NCBI GenBank assembly: GCA_029060725.1 | Contig: JAIDTL010000104.1 | Coordinates: forward strand, 16,830-80,829 | Direction: 5' to 3' | From: Muribaculaceae bacterium | GTDB taxonomy: Bacteria > Bacteroidota > Bacteroidia > Bacteroidales > Muribaculaceae | Length of the DNA stretch: 64,000 nt | In this document: positions 42,007-49,966 of the stretch, piece by piece | Position numbering within the stretch: the stretch's first letter is position 1 | Layout of the letters: each line of letters opens with the position of its first letter | Made by a program: the position numbers and the translations under genes | The notes under the pieces: model-generated | Databases searched by the model: none | Told to the model about the DNA's origin: nothing | Seen by the model: the letters and a program-made list of their open reading frames with translations, nothing else

Positions 42007-44547
42007 ATGTCTGACCAAGCAAAACGATACACAAGCGATGAGGCTTACCAAGGGGCCCTCGAATACTTCAAAGGCGACGAACTCGCCGCACGCGTCTGGG
42101 CAAGCAAATACGCTCTTAAAGACTCATACGGCAATCTCTATGAACGCACTCCCGACGATATGCACCATCGCATAGCTTCAGAGATAGCTCGCATTGAAAA
42201 CAAATATCCAAATCCGATGAGCGAAGAGGAAATCTACGATCTAATCAAAGATTTCCGCTACATTGTCCCCCAGGGAAGCCCAATGGCTGGTATCGGTAAT
42301 AATTTCCAAGTCGGCTCTCTATCCAACTGCTTCGTAATAGGACTTGATGGACATCCCGACTCCTACGGCGGAATAATCCGTGAAGATGAAGAGCAAGTGC
42401 AGCTCATGAAACGTCGTGGTGGTGTGGGTCACGACCTGAGCCACCTGCGTCCCAAAGGAACTCCCGTGAAGAATTCCGCCATAACTTCCACCGGTCTCGT
42501 GCCTTTCATGGAGCGCTACAGTAATTCCACTCGTGAAGTGGCGCAAGACGGCCGTCGTGGGGCTCTTATGCTTACTGTCAGCATCAAGCACCCCGATTCC
42601 GAAGGGTTTATCGATGCCAAGATGGAGCAAGGGAAAGTGACCGGAGCCAACGTCTCTGTCAGAATCGACGATACTTTCATGCTTTGCGCTGAAAGTGGCA
42701 CACCATACGTCCAGAAATTCCCTGTAAATTCTGATGATCCTATCTATTCTAAGGAAATAGACGCTTCTGCCCTCTGGAAAAAAATAGTGCATAATGCATG
42801 GAAAAGCGCCGAACCGGGTGTGCTCTTCTGGGACACCATAATCAAGGAGAGTGTACCGGATTGCTATGATGATCTTGGCTTTGAGACAATCTCTACAAAT
42901 CCTTGTGGAGAAATTCCGCTCTGCCCATACGACAGTTGCCGACTGACTGCTATCAACCTCTATAGCTATGTCAAAAATCCATTCACTCCGGAAGCAACTT
43001 TCGACTTCGAACTCTTCAAGAAGCACGTTGGCAAAGCTCAACGAATCATGGACGACATAATCGACCTTGAAATGGAAAAGATCGAAAAGATAATCTCCAA
43101 GATCAAGGAAGATCCTGAAACTGAAGAAGTGAAATCCACAGAACTGCATCTTTGGGAGAAAATCAGAGACAAAACTCTTCTCGGCAGACGCACCGGCTGC
43201 GGCACTACAGGAGAAGGAGACATGCTTGCTGCTCTCGGACTCCGTTACGGCACTCCTGAAGCCACGGCATTCTCTACTGAAGTGCATAAGCAACTTGCAC
43301 TCGCCTACTATTCAGCATCAGTGGATGCTGCAGAAGAACGTGGCGCTTTCGAAATTTATGATGCAGAGAGAGAAAAGAGCAATCCGTTCATCCTACGTAT
43401 CAAAGAAGCTGATCCGAAGCTTTATGAGCGGATGGTGGAGCATGGGCGCCGAAACATCGCTTGCCTCACAATCGCTCCGACAGGCACCACATCTCTCATG
43501 ACCCGGACCACTTCCGGACTTGAACCGGTGTTCCTCCCCGTCTACAAACGCCGTCGCAAAATTGTGCCGGGTGATGAAAACGTATCTGTAGATTTTGTGG
43601 ATGAAGTGGGCGAAGCATACGAAGAATTTCTCGTATATCATCCCAAATTCATCGAATGGATGCGCTTAAACGGAATGGAGACTAAGAAAAATATGAGTCA
43701 AGAGGAAGTAGATGAACTCGTAAAGAAATCTCCTTACTATAAAGCCACATCCAACGACATAGACTGGATGGAAAAGGTCAGAATGCAAGGTGCTGTGCAA
43801 AAATGGGTCGACCATTCAATATCTGTGACAATCAATCTTCCATCTGACGTCACTGAAGAACTCGTAGGTCAGCTCTATATGGAAGCTTGGAAAGCCGGTT
43901 GCAAGGGTTGCACTGTCTATCGCGACGGTTCCCGCAACAATGTGCTGGAAGCTGTGAAGAAGAAAGAAGACAATAAAGCCCCTCTTATCCATACTCCTGA
44001 TCATGTCGCTAAGCGACCTACCGAACTGGAAGCCGACGTTGTCCGCTTCCAGAACAATAAGGAAAAATGGATAGCCTTTGTCGGTTTGGTCGACGGCAAA
44101 CCTTACGAAATTTTCACAGGTCTCGCCGATGATGAAGATGGCATATTCTGCCCGAAGAGCATCAACCACGGAAAGATCATCAAGCAAACTCTTCCTGATG
44201 GACGCAAGCGCTACGATTTCCAATTCATCAACAAGCGAGGTTATAAGACGACTATCGAAGGTCTCAGCGAAAAATTTAAACCCGAATTCTGGAATTATGC
44301 AAAATTAATTTCTGGCGTTCTTCGCTATGGAATGCCCATAGATCAGGTGATCAAACTCGTTCAGGGACTGGAACTTGACTCCAACAGCATCAATACATGG
44401 AAGAACGGCGTTGAGCGTGCTCTGAAAAAATATGTGCCAAATGGGACCGCCGGAAGTGGAAAATGTCCGAACTGTGGAGCCGAGTCACTTGTTTATCAAG
44501 AAGGATGCCTTATCTGCACTTCGTGTGGCAACTCCCGTTGCGGATAA
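42007..44547 (+). CDS. nrdJ: Adenosylcobalamin-dependent (class II) ribonucleotide reductase
   Basis: Reduces ribonucleotides with a B12-generated thiyl radical. Recognisable parts are GSLSNCFVIGLD, MKRRGGVGHDLSHLRPKGTP, and GVLFWDTIIKESVPDCYDDL with the NPCGEIPLCPYDSC active-site loop. Then come RRTGCGTTGEGDMLAALGLRYG, IAPTGTTSLM and the B12-region GCTVYRDGSRNN. The C-terminus has a Zn ribbon/redox pair of Cys motifs (CPNCGAES, CTSCGNSRCG). Length (846 aa) fits the class II group of Bacteroidetes. It is followed 50 bp later by malQ, with no apparent functional link. Confidence 0.96.
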   Translation: MSDQAKRYTSDEAYQGALEYFKGDELAARVWASKYALKDSYGNLYERTPDDMHHRIASEIARIENKYPNPMSEEEIYDLIKDFRYIVPQGSPMAGIGNNFQVGSLSNCFVIGLDGHPDSYGGIIREDEEQVQLMKRRGGVGHDLSHLRPKGTPVKNSAITSTGLVPFMERYSNSTREVAQDGRRGALMLTVSIKHPDSEGFIDAKMEQGKVTGANVSVRIDDTFMLCAESGTPYVQKFPVNSDDPIYSKEIDASALWKKIVHNAWKSAEPGVLFWDTIIKESVPDCYDDLGFETISTNPCGEIPLCPYDSCRLTAINLYSYVKNPFTPEATFDFELFKKHVGKAQRIMDDIIDLEMEKIEKIISKIKEDPETEEVKSTELHLWEKIRDKTLLGRRTGCGTTGEGDMLAALGLRYGTPEATAFSTEVHKQLALAYYSASVDAAEERGAFEIYDAEREKSNPFILRIKEADPKLYERMVEHGRRNIACLTIAPTGTTSLMTRTTSGLEPVFLPVYKRRRKIVPGDENVSVDFVDEVGEAYEEFLVYHPKFIEWMRLNGMETKKNMSQEEVDELVKKSPYYKATSNDIDWMEKVRMQGAVQKWVDHSISVTINLPSDVTEELVGQLYMEAWKAGCKGCTVYRDGSRNNVLEAVKKKEDNKAPLIHTPDHVAKRPTELEADVVRFQNNKEKWIAFVGLVDGKPYEIFTGLADDEDGIFCPKSINHGKIIKQTLPDGRKRYDFQFINKRGYKTTIEGLSEKFKPEFWNYAKLISGVLRYGMPIDQVIKLVQGLELDSNSINTWKNGVERALKKYVPNGTAGSGKCPNCGAESLVYQEGCLICTSCGNSRCG

Positions 44548-44597
44548 AATGTCTTGAAAACCTGAAAAAGCGAAAACCTGAAAAACTTGATAGACAA

Positions 44598-47276
44598 ATG
44601 AAAATTAAGATTCATATCGACTACCACACCCAATGGGGTGAAGCCCTCTACATCTGCGGGTCAATCCCGCAGCTCGGTGCCGACGACCCGCTGAAAGCAC
44701 TTTTACTTGAAATGACTGCTCCCGATGTGTGGACAGCATCTATCGACGTGCCTGCTTCTGTCAAAAACTTCACTTATCGATTCATCGTTAAGGCTGAAGG
44801 CAAAGAGTGGCGTGAGGAATGGGGTGCTCCTCACCGTTTCGAAGCTGGAAAGGACATTACTAAGTATGATATTCATGCGTCTTGGCAAGATGTCCCCAAC
44901 GACAAGCCCTATTACTCATCGGCTTTTGTCGATGGCATGCTGAGCCGAAACTTCCGCGACCAACAGATCACTCCCAAAGCCGGCTCTGTGCTTTTCAAGG
45001 TGACAGCTCCGATGGTGAAGCCCGACGAGGTGCTTGCTATCAGCGGCGAACCCCGCTCGCTTGGTGGCTGGAATCCGGAAAAGGCACTCACTTTCAACGA
45101 TGCCAACTATCCAATTTGGGAAGTAGCTCTTGATATGAAGGATGTCAAATTGCCTTTTGAATATAAATTTCTCATCCTCAATAAAAAGACCCGCAAGGTA
45201 GTAGAATGGGAAGCTCGCGACAACCGACGTCTCGATTTTTTCCCAAAAGAAAAGGGTACTGCCCTTATTTTCGACGGCTTGCGATTTGAGAATCCTCGCA
45301 AATCATGGAAAGGTGCAGGAACGGCAATCCCTGTGTTCTCTCTTCGCTCTCATGAAGATGCCGGCGTAGGAGATTTCTACGATCTTAAGAAAATGGTAGA
45401 CTGGTGCGTGCTGACAGGTCAAAAAATTGTCCAAGTGCTTCCTATCAACGACACGACAAAGACAGAGACCTGGACAGACTCTTACCCCTATAGCGCAAAC
45501 TCTACTTTTGCCCTTCATCCTATGTATCTGAGGCTGAAAGCTGTAGGTGCCATCAAGGATAAGGAGCGTAGAGACTATTACACTGCCGAAATAGCCAAAC
45601 TCAATGAACTGCCACAGATTGACTATGAAGCTGTCAACAATCTCAAGAATGCATATCTCCATGAGATTTATGCCGAGCAAGGGAAAGCCACCGGAAACAC
45701 TGCAGAATATAAAGCATTTGTAGGCAAAAACGAATATTGGTTGCGTTCATACGCTGCTTGGTCTGTGCTTCGCGATCATTTTCACACTGCTGATAATTCA
45801 CAGTGGGGAGAATATGCTGTCTATGATGAAAAGAAGGTGGAGGATTTCATCTCAACGCATCAAGATGAAATCCTTTACTACTACTATGTGCAGTATCATC
45901 TCGATCGTCAGCTTAAGGATGTTCGCGACTATGCACACCAGCACGGTATAGTCTTGAAAGGCGATATTCCAATTGGCATCGGCCGACAGAGTGTCGACGC
46001 TTGGAAAGATCCCCGACTATTCAATATGGATTGCCAAGCCGGAGCTCCACCGGATGATTTCTCTGTTCTTGGACAAAACTGGGGATTCCCAACCTACAAT
46101 TGGGATGAGATGGCAAAAGATGGTTTCCTTTGGTGGAAACGTCGCTTTGAGAAGATGGCGGAATACTTCGATGCCTATCGAATCGACCATATACTTGGAT
46201 TTTTCCGTATTTGGCAAATCCCAATGACTGCTGTCCATGGTCTTCTCGGATACTTCAACCCAGCCCTCCCCTTCTCCCCTGAAGAGCTGAAAAATAATTA
46301 TGATTTCTGGATCAATCCTGACATTCAGGCTAATCCATACATAATGGAGTGGGTGCTTGGTGATTTCTTCGGAGAATATACCGAAGAAGTGAAGCATGAA
46401 TATCTTGATGAGATCAGTGCCGGCCGCTATCGCCTTAAGGAATTCGTCGACAATCAGCGTAAGGTTGTTGAGCATTTCTCCCGTCTTGCTCCTGATGATA
46501 AAAATACGCGCATTAAGAATGCCCTTATGGGTCTGATCGACGATGTCCTCTTCATCGAGGATCCCTATCAGAAAGGACACTATCATCCCAGGATCTCGGC
46601 TCAGTTCACATATCAGTTCCGAGCCCTCACCGATTACGAACGTTGGTGTTTCAACCGTCTCTACAACGACTTCTTCTATCACCGTATGAACGATTTCTGG
46701 TATGGAAAAGCAATGTGGAAACTCCCTCCACTCCTTGACTCTACCGGCATGCTCACCTGTGCTGAAGACCTCGGAATGATTCCTGATTGCGTGCCCGAAG
46801 TGATGAAGCGTCTTCAGATTCTTTCTCTTGAGATTCAGCGTATGCCGAAAGATCCTAAGGTTGAATTTGGCGAGACTTGGAATTATCCTTACTATAGCGT
46901 ATGCACCACTTCTACTCATGATATGGATGGCATCCGGGCTTGGTGGGAACAGGATCCGTCAGCTACCCAACGTTTCTTCAACTATGTTCTGAAAGAACCG
47001 GGACAAGCTCCACAATATGCCGAGCCTTGGATATGCGGCAAGATAATCGACCTTCATCTGAAGTCGCCATCTATGCTCTGCATTCTTCCTCTTCAAGACT
47101 GGCTCAGCACCGACGGCAATCTGCGTAGAGACAATCCTCACGACGAGCTCATCAATATCCCGGCCAACTCACAGCACTATTGGCGCTACCGCATGCATCT
47201 GCCGTTGGAGACCCTCCTTGCAGCCGACAGCTTCAACGCCGGCCTCTCAGCCTGGATAGCAGAATCTTCCCGCTAA
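44598..47276 (+). CDS. malQ: 4-alpha-glucanotransferase with two starch-binding CBM20 domains
   Basis: Transfers maltodextrin segments (amylomaltase, GH77). The N-terminus has two CBM20-like modules (about 1-110 KIHIDYHTQWGEALYICGS; about 130-235 VTAPMVKPDEVLAISGEPRS). The GH77 barrel follows: PVFSLRSHEDAGVGDF, QVLPINDTT, KGDIPIGIGRQSVDAWKDPR, AYRIDHILGFFRIWQIP with the nucleophile Asp, CAEDLGMIP with the acid Glu, and STHDMDG. The ATG at 44598 is taken; the open frame extends upstream into nrdJ but the CBM begins MKIKIHIDY. An inverted-repeat terminator follows. Confidence 0.95.
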   Translation: MKIKIHIDYHTQWGEALYICGSIPQLGADDPLKALLLEMTAPDVWTASIDVPASVKNFTYRFIVKAEGKEWREEWGAPHRFEAGKDITKYDIHASWQDVPNDKPYYSSAFVDGMLSRNFRDQQITPKAGSVLFKVTAPMVKPDEVLAISGEPRSLGGWNPEKALTFNDANYPIWEVALDMKDVKLPFEYKFLILNKKTRKVVEWEARDNRRLDFFPKEKGTALIFDGLRFENPRKSWKGAGTAIPVFSLRSHEDAGVGDFYDLKKMVDWCVLTGQKIVQVLPINDTTKTETWTDSYPYSANSTFALHPMYLRLKAVGAIKDKERRDYYTAEIAKLNELPQIDYEAVNNLKNAYLHEIYAEQGKATGNTAEYKAFVGKNEYWLRSYAAWSVLRDHFHTADNSQWGEYAVYDEKKVEDFISTHQDEILYYYYVQYHLDRQLKDVRDYAHQHGIVLKGDIPIGIGRQSVDAWKDPRLFNMDCQAGAPPDDFSVLGQNWGFPTYNWDEMAKDGFLWWKRRFEKMAEYFDAYRIDHILGFFRIWQIPMTAVHGLLGYFNPALPFSPEELKNNYDFWINPDIQANPYIMEWVLGDFFGEYTEEVKHEYLDEISAGRYRLKEFVDNQRKVVEHFSRLAPDDKNTRIKNALMGLIDDVLFIEDPYQKGHYHPRISAQFTYQFRALTDYERWCFNRLYNDFFYHRMNDFWYGKAMWKLPPLLDSTGMLTCAEDLGMIPDCVPEVMKRLQILSLEIQRMPKDPKVEFGETWNYPYYSVCTTSTHDMDGIRAWWEQDPSATQRFFNYVLKEPGQAPQYAEPWICGKIIDLHLKSPSMLCILPLQDWLSTDGNLRRDNPHDELINIPANSQHYWRYRMHLPLETLLAADSFNAGLSAWIAESSR

Positions 47277-47307
47277 TAATAATATTAATAGACAATTAAT
47301 AAAGATC

Positions 47308-47340
47308 AAAAAGTCCGGAAGAATTCTTCCGGACTTTTTA
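47308..47340 (+). terminator. Terminator after malQ
   Basis: AAAAAGTCCGGAAGAA pairs with TTCTTCCGGACTTTTT, a 16-bp perfect inverted repeat ending in a T run. Confidence 0.9.
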
Positions 47341-47353
47341 ATTTATTGATAAT

Positions 47354-47776
47354 GTGTTCAGTTTGATGTTCCGATTTTATATCTCATTTTTGGAATTTGT
47401 ATTAAAGAATTTGACTTAGCAGCTCGGAGAGCTGCCATTATGCCAAAACCCCAGACTTCAGTCTGGGGCTTCCCCAATAAAAGCTCTGTAGCCTCGGAGA
47501 GGCGCTTTATGATATATTAAAGAATTTGACTTAGCAGCTCGGAGAGCTGCCATTATGCCAAAACCCCAGACTTCAGTCTGGGGCTTCCCCAATAAAAGCT
47601 CTGTAGCCTCGGAGAGGCGCTTTATGATATATTAAAGAATTTGACTTGCAGCTCGGAGAGCTGCCATTATGCCAAAACCCCAGACTTCAGTCTGGGGCTT
47701 CCCCAATAAAAGTTCTGTAGCCTCGGAGAGGCGCTTTATGATATAGTCATGATTTTTGGCACATAGAACTGAACAC
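47354..47776. mobile_element. MITE-like element with 10-bp inverted ends and three 115-bp internal repeats
   Basis: GTGTTCAGTT (47354-47363) and AACTGAACAC (47767-47776) are perfect inverted ends. Inside, a 115-bp unit (from 47402, 47517 and 47632) is repeated three times. Each unit carries the same three hairpins: GCAGCTC-GGA-GAGCTGC, CCCCAGACT-TC-AGTCTGGGG and GTA-GCCTC-GGA-GAGGC. No protein is encoded. Related copies lie at 3863 (partial) and 61145. Confidence 0.75.
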
Positions 47777-47784
47777 CCTATTTA

Positions 47785-47842
47785 ATTGATAACTGATCGT
47801 TAATCGTTGATCGTTAATCGTTAATCGTTGATCGTTAATCGT
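47785..47842. repeat. ATCGTT simple repeats
   Basis: TTAATCGTTGATCGTTAATC-type units up to the stop codon of the DUF1015 gene. Confidence 0.6.
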
Positions 47843-49086
47843 TAGTCCAGCTTATGAATGACAAGACCTGATCTAAGTTTTGGCTCAAACCATGTAGTCT
47901 TCGGAGGCATGATATTGCCACTGTCGGCTATTGCAATTAGTTGATCCATAGTGACAGGATAAAGAGCAAGCGCCATCTTCATCTCTCCATTGTCTACTCT
48001 TCTCTTCAACTCCTCGAGTCCACGGATACCTCCTACAAAGTCAATCCTCTTGTCGCTCCTCAAGTCGTTGATTCCAAGGATATCGCGGAGTATCAGATTC
48101 GACGAGACGGTCACATCAAGCACTCCGATAGGATCATTGTCGTCGTAGGTACCCTCTTTTGCAGTCAATGAATACCACTTTCCGCCAAGATAGAGAGCAA
48201 AGTTATGAAGACCTGAAGGATGATATGTTTCTTCTCCTTTTTCCTCTACTATAAAGTTTTCAGCAACTTTTGCAAGGAACTCCGCTTCTGTCAGTCCATT
48301 AAGGTCTTTCACTACTCGGTTGTAGTCAATGATACGCAGATGAGAAGCAGGGAATGCAACTGCCATGAAATAATTGTATTCCTCATCCCCTTTGTGATCA
48401 GGATTGTTCTTTGCCTTCTCATTTCCCACAAGAGCCGCAGCTGCACTCCTGTGATGCCCATCTGCTATATAAAGATTGGGAATCTTTTCAAACTCCTCAG
48501 TGATGGTAGCGATAGTCTCGTCTTTATCTATAACCCAAAACGTATGTCCGAAACCATCGGGCGCTATGAAGTCATATTCCGGCTCATTCTTAGTGACGTC
48601 GCGTATGATCTGTTCAAGAGTCTCATTATCGGGGAAGGCGAAAAAGACAGGCTCGATATTGGCATTGTTGCAGCGTACATGCTTCATTCTGTCTTCTTCT
48701 TTATCGCGTCGCGTAAGTTCATGCTTCTTGATGCGGCCGTTCATGTAGTCATCCACCCAAGCTCCGACCACAAAACCATATTGCGTGCGCCCATCCATCG
48801 TCTGAGCATAAATATAATAATTCTCCTTCTCATCCTGCACAAGCCATCCCTTATCTTGAAAATTCATAAAGTTTTCCACTGCCTTGTCATAGACATCCGG
48901 ATGATGCTCGTCAAATCCCGGTTCGAAGTCTATCTCAGGCTTGATGATGTGATATAGAGACTTTTCGTTGCCCTCTGCTTCTTTGCGTGCCTCTTCTGAA
49001 TTTAGCACATCATACGGACGTGAAGCCACTTCTTCTACCAAGTGGCGTGGGGGGCGTACCCCCTTGAATGGTTTTACCTTAGCCAT
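47842..49086 (-). CDS. DUF1015 family protein
   Basis: 414 residues matching DUF1015: KPFKGVRPPRHLVEEVASRP, YDVLNSEEARKEAEGN, DGRTQYGFVVGAWVDDY, KHELTRRDKEEDRMKH, LYIADGHHRSAAAAL and MPPKTTWFEPKLRSGLVIHK. The ADGHHR motif is the most conserved site and may bind metal or ligand. In Bacteroidetes this gene often lies near serine-biosynthesis genes; here it stands alone on the minus strand between two repeat elements. Its enzymatic activity is not established. Confidence 0.93.
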   Translation of the reverse strand: MAKVKPFKGVRPPRHLVEEVASRPYDVLNSEEARKEAEGNEKSLYHIIKPEIDFEPGFDEHHPDVYDKAVENFMNFQDKGWLVQDEKENYYIYAQTMDGRTQYGFVVGAWVDDYMNGRIKKHELTRRDKEEDRMKHVRCNNANIEPVFFAFPDNETLEQIIRDVTKNEPEYDFIAPDGFGHTFWVIDKDETIATITEEFEKIPNLYIADGHHRSAAAALVGNEKAKNNPDHKGDEEYNYFMAVAFPASHLRIIDYNRVVKDLNGLTEAEFLAKVAENFIVEEKGEETYHPSGLHNFALYLGGKWYSLTAKEGTYDDNDPIGVLDVTVSSNLILRDILGINDLRSDKRIDFVGGIRGLEELKRRVDNGEMKMALALYPVTMDQLIAIADSGNIMPPKTTWFEPKLRSGLVIHKLD

Positions 49087-49116
49087 GATTTTATCTTTTT
49101 ATTTCTTATTTAATAT

Positions 49117-49313
49117 AAGTTTCGTTTGTCCTTGCATATTGATTCGCAATCTCTTAGCGCAGGAACTGCGCTTGTTCTCTGCGAGCTCCGGGCGATGCGA
49201 AGCAGCCCGTAATCTTAGCGTGCTTGCTATAACCGAGACGCGAAGCTTCCCTATGCACTGAAACTCTGCGCCTTTGCGCCCTTTGCGTGAGAATTTTAGA
49301 GCTTGCGAAAGTT
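49117..49313. mobile_element. Second MITE-like family, copy 1
   Basis: Begins AAGTTTCG (49117) and ends GCGAAAGTT (49305-49313). Internal hairpins are GCGCAG-GAA-CTGCGC and CGGGC-GA-TGC-GAA-GCA-GCCCG, then TCTGCGCCTTTGCGCCCTTT. It is homologous, in inverted orientation, to 61582-61799. It lies between the DUF1015 and Fur-family genes. Confidence 0.65.
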
Positions 49314-49338
49314 AAGTTATTTAATGTATTCAAGATAA

Positions 49339-49782
49339 TCAATATTTCGAAGAGCATTCCCCACACACGCCATAAAGCGTAATGGAAAAACTGTCAGGAA
49401 TGAAATTGTCAGGATTCAGCTGCATCACGTGAGAAGCTATGTGAGGATTCTCTATCTCTCTGATCCTGCCACAATGCTTGCAAATAAGATGTATATGATT
49501 GTCTCTATTCACCTCATAAATAGCTGAATTTTGTCCAAAGACATTCTTGCGGAGAATACCCGCCTTTTCAAGCAATTCTACAGTGTTGTACACAGTGGCA
49601 CGACTGACATGATATCCGTCATTCTCAATGGCCGTATGCAGTGCATCCACCTCGAAATGACTATTCATCTCAAGCGCCTTGCGCAATATGGCAAACCTCT
49701 CCGGTGTCTTGCGGAACTTCCCCTCTGTAAGGAAGCGCATAAAGAGATCCTCTATGGAATTATTGTCAAAATCATTACTCAT
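49339..49782 (-). CDS. Fur-family transcriptional regulator
   Basis: A 147-residue metal-responsive repressor. The winged-helix segment includes FRKTPERFAILRKALEMNSH and HVSRATVYNTVELLEKAGIL; the metal domain has HLICKHCGRIREIENPHIAS and a second CxxC in YGVCGECSS. These Cys pairs form the structural zinc site. Whether it is Fur, Zur or PerR cannot be decided from sequence; the DNHIHLICKHCG metal site with an N in front of H is seen in several groups. It is divergent from PBP1A. Confidence 0.9.
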   Translation of the reverse strand: MSNDFDNNSIEDLFMRFLTEGKFRKTPERFAILRKALEMNSHFEVDALHTAIENDGYHVSRATVYNTVELLEKAGILRKNVFGQNSAIYEVNRDNHIHLICKHCGRIREIENPHIASHVMQLNPDNFIPDSFSITLYGVCGECSSKY

Positions 49783-49796
49783 ATTGCAAATTTAAG

Positions 49797-49827
49797 CAAA
49801 CATATTCACATATCAAAAAAATAAGCT
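49797..49827 (-). promoter_or_regulatory. Promoter of the Fur-family gene
   Basis: On the minus strand, TTTG (49827-49824), 19 bp, TAAATTTG (49804-49797). The start codon at 49782 is within about 14 nt, giving a very short leader. Confidence 0.72.
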
Positions 49828-49910
49828 CAAAAAAAACACATCTACCTTGTCTTTATTCCCTCTAATGGCACCTCCCAAATGATTAAAATGGTTAAATCTG
49901 TGTTTTTTTA

Positions 49911-49940
49911 TTGTAGTGTCAGCAAAAATCATTAAATTTG
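49911..49940 (+). promoter_or_regulatory. Promoter of the PBP1A gene
   Basis: TTG (49911-49913), 19 bp, TAAATTTG (49933-49940); ATG at 49967. Confidence 0.75.
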
Positions 49941-49966
49941 CAGATTAAAACTGAGGTTTATTGCAC

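Noticed and set aside
42319..43293. 324-aa frame opposite nrdJ
   Set aside because: It lies wholly inside a clear class II ribonucleotide reductase on the other strand and has no family signature.
46017..46919. 300-aa frame opposite malQ
   Set aside because: Antisense to GH77 catalytic motifs; no independent support.
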